From DALYLB01 sp964468345 (GTDB taxonomy: Bacteria > Acidobacteriota > Blastocatellia > RBC074): DNA of 64,000 bases. Of this stretch, positions 43,501 through 50,221 are shown piece by piece. A program made the position numbers and the translations under genes. The stretch covers positions 186,001-250,000 of the forward strand of contig CAYXVZ010000002.1 of assembly GCA_964468345.1 (NCBI GenBank), given 5' to 3'. How positions within the stretch are numbered: position 1 is the first letter of the stretch; the number at the start of each line of letters is the position of its first letter. The notes under the pieces are model-generated. The model was not told the origin of the DNA. It ran no database searches and saw only the letters and a list, made by a program, of their open reading frames with translations.

Positions 43501-44596
43501 GGAGTTCCGAACTCGAATTGCGAACGACGACCGGAATGGCGCGGGCATTCACGGGTTGCCCGTTGGTATATCGGTCGACAGCCTGCGCACTCAGGGCGAA
43601 GCTCTTTGCCTTGTCGTCCTTGTAATCGAAAAAATTCCGCGCATTGAGCGCGGAGTCATTGAAAAAATTGTAGACCGTGCCGTGAATCTGATTCGTTCCC
43701 GATTTGGACACCGCATTGACCTGCGAACCCATGCTGCGGCCCTGCTCGGCGTCCCATAAATGCGTTACGATTTGAATTTCCTTGACGCTCTCGATGCTCT
43801 GCGGCGTCAACGCAACAAAACCCTGGCGGCGAACGCCCACGTCCTCGTCGTTGTTATCCGATCCATCGACCGTGAAGTTATTGGATCGGGCTCGCTGTCC
43901 GTTGACTGAGAACTGTCCCGGCGTTCCGATTCCCGCGCCGATGCCCGGTCCGGCCACGCCGCGTACCTGCGGCGGGGGCGCGACGCCGGCCGCAAGAAAG
44001 GCGAGATCATCGAACGTTCGCACGCCGGACAACGGCAACAGCGACACCATCTTTTCATCCGCGTTCGACCGTCGGGTCGGATCGTTCTGATTCGTCGCCT
44101 GCCCGGTATCTTCTGCGACGGCTGCCGGTGTTGTCGGCGGCGGTTGTGGTTGCGGAGTGGGCGTCACAGGCGGCGGCGTGTTCGTTGCGATTGGCGCGGG
44201 GCCGCTGCCCGACACCATCCTGATCGGAGGCGCAGTGAAGACCGTATCGTTGAGTTTTATTCGCGTTGGAGGCTGAGTTGCTTCCTGTCTGAATCCATCT
44301 TTGAATGCCTCGAGCATGTACCTCCCAAGCGGAAGGAAGGTAATCCGGTAAAATCCCCTGGCATTCGTCTGCACCGTTCTCACATTTCCCGTGTCAATGT
44401 TGGTCGCCTTCACCCGGACGCCGGGAATGCCGTTTCCAGCGGCATCCAGAACTTCTCCTTCAATGGTTCCCGTAACCGTATCTGGTTTTGTAATTGCGAC
44501 CGGCGAGGCCGCCGAGACGAGAAGTTGCAGGGGAAAGAGAAATTGGGTGAGCGTCAGGGCAATCGCAATCAGCGAATGGAACAGTTTTGCTTTCAT
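40598..44596 (-). CDS. Oar-like TonB-dependent receptor (1332 aa)
   Basis: The largest receptor here. It has a signal peptide (LIAIALTLTQFLFPLQLLVS), then a carboxypeptidase-regulatory-like domain (about residues 45-130, GFYRITFLPLGRYMLEAFKD). An unusual proline-rich linker (about 140-175, PPVTPTPQPQPPPTTP) precedes a plug domain with NNFTVDGSDNNDEDV, DAEQGRSMGSQVNAVSKSG and NQIHGTVYNF. The barrel ends in phenylalanine (QFALKYVF). The proline linker may span extra distance in the periplasm. ATG at 44596 with a GGAGAC-type site upstream. Substrate unknown. Confidence 0.93.
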   Translation of the reverse strand: MKAKLFHSLIAIALTLTQFLFPLQLLVSAASPVAITKPDTVTGTIEGEVLDAAGNGIPGVRVKATNIDTGNVRTVQTNARGFYRITFLPLGRYMLEAFKDGFRQEATQPPTRIKLNDTVFTAPPIRMVSGSGPAPIATNTPPPVTPTPQPQPPPTTPAAVAEDTGQATNQNDPTRRSNADEKMVSLLPLSGVRTFDDLAFLAAGVAPPPQVRGVAGPGIGAGIGTPGQFSVNGQRARSNNFTVDGSDNNDEDVGVRRQGFVALTPQSIESVKEIQIVTHLWDAEQGRSMGSQVNAVSKSGTNQIHGTVYNFFNDSALNARNFFDYKDDKAKSFALSAQAVDRYTNGQPVNARAIPVVVRNSSSELPTPLVQANPSEGEDRYRRFQGGATLGLPIYRDRTFFFGSIEGQSIGARQETHFAVPTVAQRGFLGYGATGFTTRDRQGNAQVFTPTSVAGDSVMSLFPFPNNPVGPYGANTLTQVLPADARGLIYSLKVDHNFKLFGPEVTHQFTARYNFTDDSRQIPAVGGAIFSGVEPDVRTNNLSLFLNSQLSPTKANQLRASYGRTALRFDEVRNSYLAPSSFLPNEQFLLNARKIGNGTTPEFVTNFVDYRRLSGQVSEDNLSTVGQVLVYPFSPLGTDVYLFPQARANNTIQFADTFSYVRVNHTFKFGADIRRTQLNSFLNRNYRSQVVFGGSPDLTAQFGAAPIQNISQFGPTPGFFSGSDLASLAIPTGIFQSLAIGNADSTLGLRFWQLNGFFNDNWKVRRGLTLDLGLRYEINTVPRDVNSRIENTFPLNQLPTSDPNIAIAAPFTNGARIYPNASLLTSFNSTVSALKNIIGSRDSIFDSDRNNFGGHVGFAWDPFASDSARAGKTIVRGGVGAYYDVALGSVVSQSRNVFPNSLPINVDANTFSYASDAFFVPGTTGIIGIFNPRYIQLDLVNNGRLTPRVGLIRPDQLNVLQAPSGALPQLLGLLFDPTVAGSLPSGGGIAFTLPDRNLRSPYALQYNLQVERELYKDFLVNLAYVGSRGINLTRFRTPNGGPNSVTLPIDPLGINPSPVLAIALAPLSSLGGANLRRPNPNLGAYTVFDSSAASNYHSLQLSVNKRFSQGYQFGAAYTWSHAIDDVSDVFDVAGAYALPQDDRNLLAERASANFDVRHRLAISSIGDLPGLARYNNSKGIKGAMFGGWQYSLFATFQTGQPFTVNSSYDVNLDGNFTDRIDSLNGLAIIDDRQQKLGLNASPTQLLAALGNNGRIGRNFFRAGGVARTDLAFVKNFSVTDRQVIVFRVEAFNLANRTHFAIPVRVLEAPSFGKSVDTTVGARQIQFALKYVF

Positions 44597-44886
44597 AACA
44601 TCAGTCTCCTAAAACCTGCCTGTTGCCGAGCATGTGTTTCAAGGGGGTCCTGTGGGGGCAATGCGGTGTGGGGTTCATGGGTATTTGCCGGCGGCCGGCT
44701 GGCCGCTTCCTGCGCAAGCGATCATTGAGAATGTTTGCAAGATTTCAAGCTGATATTGATATGGATTCGCGAATCCGATCTTTCGGCGGATCCGAAAGTA
44801 ACGCTTATCTTAACCCGCTTGCTTCGGTTGTCAACCATAAGTAAAGTGCTGTGGGTATTCCTGAAACCCTCCCCCGGAATAGAAAT

Positions 44887-45648
44887 ATGAAAACACCGGT
44901 TGAAAATGCCGTCGAATTGATTCGGGAGTCGAATCACATTGTTGCGCTCACGGGAGCGGGAATCAGCACGGAAGCGGGCATCCCCGATTTTCGCAGCACG
45001 GGAGGCCTCTGGGAGAATGAAGCCCTGCTCGAACTGATGTCCGCGGAAGGATTCCGCCGCGATCCGGCGCAATTTTACCGGGCTTCGCTGCAGTTGCTCC
45101 CGAACATACACCGCGCCGAACCCACAAGGGCGCATCGATTTCTGGCACGCCTGGAGGAAGCCGGTAAATTGCAGACGATCGTGACGCAGAATATCGACGG
45201 ACTGCATCAGGCGGCCGGCTCAACGATCGTGCACGAAATTCATGGAAATTTCCGCACGGGCCATTGCGTCGACTGCCATACTGAATACCGAATGACGGAG
45301 TTTTATCACCTGATCGAAACCGGGGAAATCAACCTGCCGGCCTGCGCGGGCTGCCTTGCGCCGATCAAAGCCGATGTGATCCTGTTCGGAGATCTATTGC
45401 CCATCGATGACTGGAGCGCGTCGGTCGCCGCCGCGGAAGAATGCGACCTGATGCTGGTGCTGGGATCCTCGTTGGTTGTGTATCCGGCCGCGGACCTGCC
45501 TCGCATCGCCGCGGCCCGCGGGGCGCGCCTGATTATCATCAATCGGGATCCCGGCGATTTCGACTCGCTTGCCGATGTCGTCGTCCTCAGCGAACTTGGC
45601 GAGTTTGCGGAAAAAGCCGCCGCGATTCTTTGGCCGGAAAGTGCGTAA
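44887..45648 (+). CDS. NAD-dependent protein deacylase (sirtuin)
   Basis: Removes acyl groups from protein lysines using NAD. The 253-residue protein has ALTGAGISTEAGIPDFRST, TQNIDGLHQAAGS, the catalytic-site EIHGNFRTGHC with four zinc cysteines (C-x2-C and ACAGC), and VLGSSLVVYPAADLP. The ATG at 44887 is used; a GTG at 44851 is in frame but lacks support. It has no close neighbour on the same strand. Whether it deacetylates or removes other acyl groups is not decided. Confidence 0.93.
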   Translation: MKTPVENAVELIRESNHIVALTGAGISTEAGIPDFRSTGGLWENEALLELMSAEGFRRDPAQFYRASLQLLPNIHRAEPTRAHRFLARLEEAGKLQTIVTQNIDGLHQAAGSTIVHEIHGNFRTGHCVDCHTEYRMTEFYHLIETGEINLPACAGCLAPIKADVILFGDLLPIDDWSASVAAAEECDLMLVLGSSLVVYPAADLPRIAAARGARLIIINRDPGDFDSLADVVVLSELGEFAEKAAAILWPESA

Positions 45649-45796
45649 ATATCCCTGCCATCAATGCTCCCACTCGCATAATCAGGATAAATCCGACGGG
45701 ATATTTCTGTTGTTTCCGCCTTCTCTTATCTTTTATCATCAGCGGGCTCGATCGCAACAAAGCGTTCTTATATTTCACAGGAATGAGGAATCAGCA

Positions 45797-46756
45797 ATGA
45801 ACTGTCCACGTTGTAACGCCAGTGTCCCGAATGACGCACGTTTCTGCAGCGTATGCGGCCTGAATATGAGTGCAGCCAGCGCACCACCACCCCCTCCTCC
45901 GCAACAAGCGCAACAGGGTTACGGTACCCCCGGCTACGGAGGCGGGTACGGCGCCAATCCTGCCAATGCTGGAGGCTATGGCGGAGGCCCGCAACCCGGC
46001 ATTCATATCGATTCCGACGGGCGTGGCAGCGGACGCGGCTATACCTACGACATCAAATACCAGGGAGCTTTTGCCTTGGCGGTTGTCACGCTGCAACCCG
46101 AACAATCCATCCTGGCCGAGGCCGGCGCCATGGTTTCAATGTCGGGGAATGTCGAACTGCAATCCCAGATGAAAGGCGGATTGATGGGCGCGCTCAAACG
46201 CGCGGTCGGGGGCGAATCGATGTTCGTCTCAACCTTCACGGCGCGTGGCGGCGCGGGCGAAGTGAGCTTTGCTCCCGGCCCGCCAGGCGATGTTGCCGCC
46301 ATCGACATGAACAACCAGGTTTTCTTCGTTCAATCGAGTTCCTATCTGGCGGGTGACGCGGGATTGACGGTGGATACAAAATGGGGCGGCGCGAAATCCT
46401 TCTTCGGCGGCGAAGGATTGTTTGTCCTGCAGGTTTCAGGCACCGGTCTGCTGCTGGTTTCCTCGTTCGGCGCGATTCATCGAAAGCTACTCGCCCCCGG
46501 TGAACGTTATGTCGTGGATACCGGGCATCTGGTCGCCTGGCAAGGCCATCTGCGCTATGAACTGCGAAAAGCCGCGCAATCGGGCTGGTTTCGAAGCATG
46601 CTCAGCGGCGAGGGCATCGTGGCTGAATTCATGGGCCCCGGCGAGATTTTGATTCAGACGCGCAATCTGGCGGCCTTTGCCGGCGTGCTCAAACCGTTTT
46701 TCCCAACGCAGGGCGGCAGCGGTGGCGGCGCACTGGGAAATCTTTTTGGGGAATAG
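45797..46756 (+). CDS. AIM24/TIGR00266-family protein with zinc-ribbon N-terminus
   Basis: A 319-residue protein. The ATG at 45797 has GAGGAA upstream. Residues 1-25 form a zinc ribbon (CPRCNAS ... CSVCG). A glycine/tyrosine/proline-rich linker (about 30-75) follows, and then the AIM24-like beta-sandwich domain with YQGAFALAVVTLQPEQSILAE, EAGAMVSMSG and FLQV-like cores. The family is widespread but its biochemistry is not settled. The stop codon lies inside the start of the 9-bp-word repeat at 46752-46808. Confidence 0.85.
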   Translation: MNCPRCNASVPNDARFCSVCGLNMSAASAPPPPPPQQAQQGYGTPGYGGGYGANPANAGGYGGGPQPGIHIDSDGRGSGRGYTYDIKYQGAFALAVVTLQPEQSILAEAGAMVSMSGNVELQSQMKGGLMGALKRAVGGESMFVSTFTARGGAGEVSFAPGPPGDVAAIDMNNQVFFVQSSSYLAGDAGLTVDTKWGGAKSFFGGEGLFVLQVSGTGLLLVSSFGAIHRKLLAPGERYVVDTGHLVAWQGHLRYELRKAAQSGWFRSMLSGEGIVAEFMGPGEILIQTRNLAAFAGVLKPFFPTQGGSGGGALGNLFGE

Positions 46757-46808
46757 GTCCTATAACTCCTATAGGACCTATAAGTCTAATAGGTCCTATA
46801 GGTCTTAT
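46752..46808. repeat. 9-bp-word repeat (TATAGGTCC type) at a convergent gene end
   Basis: The sequence reads as nonamers TATAACTCC, TATAGGACC, TATAAGTCT, AATAGGTCC, TATAGGTCT, and contains an inverted pair ATAGGACCTAT/ATAGGTCCTAT. It lies between the AIM24-type gene (+) and aat (-), and provides the stop of the former. Confidence 0.9.
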
Positions 46809-47429
46809 TTATATAAAACTGCGATCGACCAGCATCGCCTCAGCCAGCACGGCGACATACTGCTCATGAGTCAGGTCGACCGCGCCGAAATAACCGACAT
46901 GCTGCGTTCGCATCTGTGCATCGAGCAGACTGTATCGCCGATCGCGCAGCCGCTCAACGAGTGCGACCAGTGCGATCTGCGAAGCCGATGTCACACGCGA
47001 GAACATGGATTCGCCGAAGAAGGCGGACCGCAGTGAGACGCCATACAGCCCACCCACCAGGCGATCTTCATCCCAGACCTCGACCGAATGAGCGAATCCC
47101 CGGCGATGAAGCTGAGAATAGAGCGAAATCATCTCCTCGCTCAACCAGACTTCCTCTTCGGGAATATCATAATGACGGGCGCAGGCGCGAATGACCGCGG
47201 AGAAGGCCGTATTGATCCGGATCTCATAATTAACCTTGCGAATCGTCTGCCGCAAGGACCGCCGGATCTTGAATCGCTCATCGAGCGGAATAATCGTCCG
47301 CGGCTCCGCAACGAACCAATCGATCTGCCCGTGCAGTCCTCTGGCCATCGGAAAGTATCCCTGCTGATACCCCGCCAGAATCTGTTCAGGAGTGATGATG
47401 GGCCGTCCGGCTGACTTCCGATTTCGCAT
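46809..47429 (-). CDS. aat: Leucyl/phenylalanyl-tRNA-protein transferase
   Basis: Adds Leu or Phe from charged tRNA to the N-terminus of proteins with basic first residues, marking them for ClpS/ClpAP. The 206-residue form has ITPEQILAGYQQGYFPMA, WFVAEPRTIIPLD, FAHSVEVWDEDRLVGGLYG, FFGESMFSR and LLDAQMRTQHVGYFGAV, all family landmarks. The frame is open to 47474. The ATG at 47429 is chosen because it gives a normal N-terminus, but its ribosome site is weak. Confidence 0.93.
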   Translation of the reverse strand: MRNRKSAGRPIITPEQILAGYQQGYFPMARGLHGQIDWFVAEPRTIIPLDERFKIRRSLRQTIRKVNYEIRINTAFSAVIRACARHYDIPEEEVWLSEEMISLYSQLHRRGFAHSVEVWDEDRLVGGLYGVSLRSAFFGESMFSRVTSASQIALVALVERLRDRRYSLLDAQMRTQHVGYFGAVDLTHEQYVAVLAEAMLVDRSFI

Positions 47430-47549
47430 ACCTTCTGAAAATATCACGCGGAAACCAGAACGGCAAAGCTTCATGTTTTTCTATTGCGCGTGCTATCTTG
47501 CATCCTGCAATTTCGATCCTGAAAAACAAACATACCGGAGAAAATTCGA

Positions 47550-49523
47550 ATGAATTTTGATTCCTCCCCTGGACCGCGGGAGTGCCGCGTCAAAATCGGG
47601 CAGCCTGGATCATCATTTATCATTGCGTTCCGAATGCTGCTTGTCGTTGCCCTGATGTCCGCCATGATCGCTCCCGGCCTGGCACAACGCACGAAAGGCA
47701 AAACACCGCCTCCGGCGCCGCGCCCGGCAGCCCCTCCAGCAATGGCGCTAAGTTATACGCTGGCCTTTCCGAACCCACACACGCATCTTTACGAAATCAC
47801 ATTGACAGTCGCGAATGTAACAACGCCAACCCTCGATCTGCAGCTTCCTACCTGGACGCCCGGTTCGTATCTGCAACGAGAATATGCCCGCCACGTGCAG
47901 GATTTCACCGCGAGCGATGCAGCAGGCAACGCCATGGCCTGGGAAAAGACCGACAAAGCGACCTGGCGCGTTGCCAGCGCGGCCACAATCGAAGCGCCGA
48001 AAATAATCACAGCCTTTTATCGCGTATACGCCAACGAACTGGCCACGCAAACCAGTCACCTCGACGGCACGCATGCCTACTTCAACGGCGCATCGCTGTT
48101 TATGTATGCGGCGGCCGCCAAAAACACGCCGCACCGCCTCAAATTCATCGTTCCGGATGGCTGGCGTGTGTCGACGCCCCTGGGACTGAATCCGGATGCC
48201 GATGGATATTACACGGCAGCGGATTATGACCGGCTTGTCGATTCGCCGACAGAAATCGGCACGCACAAACTTCTGGAGTTCACAGTGCGAGAAAAGCTCC
48301 ATCGCGTCGCAATCTGGGGCGAGTATGAGTTCAACGATAAGAAGCTGACAGCGGATCTGGCCAAAATCGTGGAGGCCGGCGCGCAGATATTCGGCGGCCT
48401 GCCGTATGAGCACTACCTATTCATTGTGCATGTACAACCGGGCATCGGCGGCGGAACCGAACATCTGAATTCGAACGTCAGCATGACGCGCCCGGAGGCT
48501 TTTCGATCTGACCGGGCATATAAGCAATTTCTTGGACTTGAGTCCCACGAATATTTCCATCACTGGAACGTCAAACGAATTCGCCCCGTGGCGCTGGGCC
48601 CGTTTGATTATCAACGGGAAAATTACACGCGGGGATTATGGGTCTCGGAAGGCATCACGAATTATTACGGCGATCAGTTGCTGCGCCGCGCGGGATTGAT
48701 CAGTTCCGCGGAGTATCTGGAAGGACTCGTGACCATGATCGCGGGCTACGAGCAGCTTCCCGGCAGGTTCAAGCAGTCCGCGGAGTCCGCAAGCTTCGAT
48801 GCCTGGATCAAGCATTACCGGCCCGATGAAAATTCGGTGAATACGGCGCTCTCCTATTACACGCGCGGTGAAATCCTGGGCCTGTTGCTTGATATCGAAA
48901 TCCGGACGGCAACCGATGGCGCCAGATCCCTGGATGACGCCATGCGAATGCTGCTCGAAAATCACGGCCTTCCCCGCCCCGGTTTTACCGACGCCGAATT
49001 GAAAGCCATCCTCGAAAAAGCCGCCGGCAAGGACCTCACGGATTTCTGGAAGCGATACGTCAGCGGGACCGAGGAAATCGACTTCCCGGGGTATTTTGCC
49101 CGGATCGGGCTGCAACTGACCAAGGGCTATCAGCCTTTCACGCCCTATGCGGAATCAAAGACCGACAAACCCGGAACGCTCGGCATCAGCTTCCGAGCGC
49201 AGGGCGATCGGGTCTTTGTTTCCAACGTCGTTGCCGGGCTGCCGGCCTACCAAAGCGGGCTGTATGCCAATGATGAGCTGGTTGCGATCGATGGCAAAAA
49301 AATCGATGCGGCCAATGCCGGCGGCCGCCCGGGCGCGCCCGGCCTGTTGGGATCGCTGCGCGCGGGCCAGCGCGTCACGATCAGCTATTTCCATCGCGAG
49401 CAACTGAAGTCGCTCGAACTGATCGCGGCGGAAAAAAGCTTCGATCGGTATCTGGTCGCGGAAAGTAAAACAGCCGCTGAAGCGCAAAAAGCATTGCGCA
49501 AAGCCTGGCTGAGCGAGAAGTAA
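47550..49523 (+). CDS. M61-family aminopeptidase with PDZ domain, exported
   Basis: A 657-residue zinc metallopeptidase of the glycyl-aminopeptidase family. A signal-like segment (MLLVVALMSAMIAPGLAQ) lies after a 28-residue start; an ATG at 47634 is the alternative start. A proline/alanine linker is followed by the N-terminal beta-domain and the active site H333-E334-Y-F-H337, with the second metal ligand in LWVSEGITNYYGD. A PDZ-like domain ends the protein (VVAGLPAYQSGLYANDELVA). The ATG at 47550 has GGAG upstream. It probably acts in the periplasm. Confidence 0.9.
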   Translation: MNFDSSPGPRECRVKIGQPGSSFIIAFRMLLVVALMSAMIAPGLAQRTKGKTPPPAPRPAAPPAMALSYTLAFPNPHTHLYEITLTVANVTTPTLDLQLPTWTPGSYLQREYARHVQDFTASDAAGNAMAWEKTDKATWRVASAATIEAPKIITAFYRVYANELATQTSHLDGTHAYFNGASLFMYAAAAKNTPHRLKFIVPDGWRVSTPLGLNPDADGYYTAADYDRLVDSPTEIGTHKLLEFTVREKLHRVAIWGEYEFNDKKLTADLAKIVEAGAQIFGGLPYEHYLFIVHVQPGIGGGTEHLNSNVSMTRPEAFRSDRAYKQFLGLESHEYFHHWNVKRIRPVALGPFDYQRENYTRGLWVSEGITNYYGDQLLRRAGLISSAEYLEGLVTMIAGYEQLPGRFKQSAESASFDAWIKHYRPDENSVNTALSYYTRGEILGLLLDIEIRTATDGARSLDDAMRMLLENHGLPRPGFTDAELKAILEKAAGKDLTDFWKRYVSGTEEIDFPGYFARIGLQLTKGYQPFTPYAESKTDKPGTLGISFRAQGDRVFVSNVVAGLPAYQSGLYANDELVAIDGKKIDAANAGGRPGAPGLLGSLRAGQRVTISYFHREQLKSLELIAAEKSFDRYLVAESKTAAEAQKALRKAWLSEK

Positions 49524-49552
49524 CCCATCCCCTTTTTTCAAGGAGACGCAGC

Positions 49553-49969
49553 ATGGCGGAGGAAAAATCCTCGTCGGGACTGATTCAAGTTGTCATTGCC
49601 CTGATCGGCGTCGTCGGCTCGCTGGGCGTGGCCTGGATCACAACCGGCGCGAAATTCGAAAGCGAGCTGAAAGACAATCAGGCCTCGGTCAGCAAACTGC
49701 AAAATGAAATCGAAACCATCAAGGGCAACCTGACCGGAAAGATCGAAGAGGCCAATAAGCAATTGGCGGAAATGCGCGATTTGCTGATCTCGGCGAAAAA
49801 GGAAAATGAGTCGATGCTTGCGCATCTCAATGAACTGAAGGCCCAGATCGAGGCTGCCAATAAAACCGTTGAAACAGCCAAAGCAACCAATCAGCAACTG
49901 ACGATCACGACTGAACGGCTCAAGGCGGTCACCCCGGATTTGCTCAAGCGCGTTCCGCCGAAGGATTGA
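49553..49969 (+). CDS. Membrane-anchored coiled-coil protein (138 aa)
   Basis: The ATG at 49553 has AAGGAG 6 bases upstream. One transmembrane helix (about residues 10-30, VVIALIGVVGSLGVAWITTG) is followed by a long predicted coiled coil (about 35-120) rich in E, K, Q, L and A. No enzymatic motif is seen. It lies 29 bp after the M61 peptidase gene, so it is probably co-transcribed and may tether or oligomerise a partner. Confidence 0.78.
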   Translation: MAEEKSSSGLIQVVIALIGVVGSLGVAWITTGAKFESELKDNQASVSKLQNEIETIKGNLTGKIEEANKQLAEMRDLLISAKKENESMLAHLNELKAQIEAANKTVETAKATNQQLTITTERLKAVTPDLLKRVPPKD

Positions 49970-50049
49970 CGCCGGATCGAAACAAAATACTGTAACTCGT
50001 TGGTCCAAATCATCGTCAGAAGCAGCAAAAGAAGCTGCAAAGGGTCGTG

Positions 50050-50203
50050 GTACCGCCTTGCGAGCGGAAGCATTCGCTTGAGGGATGCTGACTTGCACTG
50101 GATGTTTCATTCTGCATGTCCACGGTACGAACCGATGCGGTTTCCAGGGTCTTTCCTACAGATAACTCGAGTTGATTTGACGGTTCCGCCCGCAAGGCGG
50201 TAC
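50050..50203. repeat. Inverted repeat GTACCGCCTTGCGAGCGGAA, in the leader of the PIG-L gene
   Basis: 20-bp arms (50050-50069 and 50184-50203) match with one difference across a 114-bp loop. The right arm ends 18 bp before the PIG-L ATG at 50222, so the fold could affect its translation. This element is less word-like than the others. Confidence 0.75.
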
Positions 50204-50221
50204 GACGAACGGTGAATGCCC

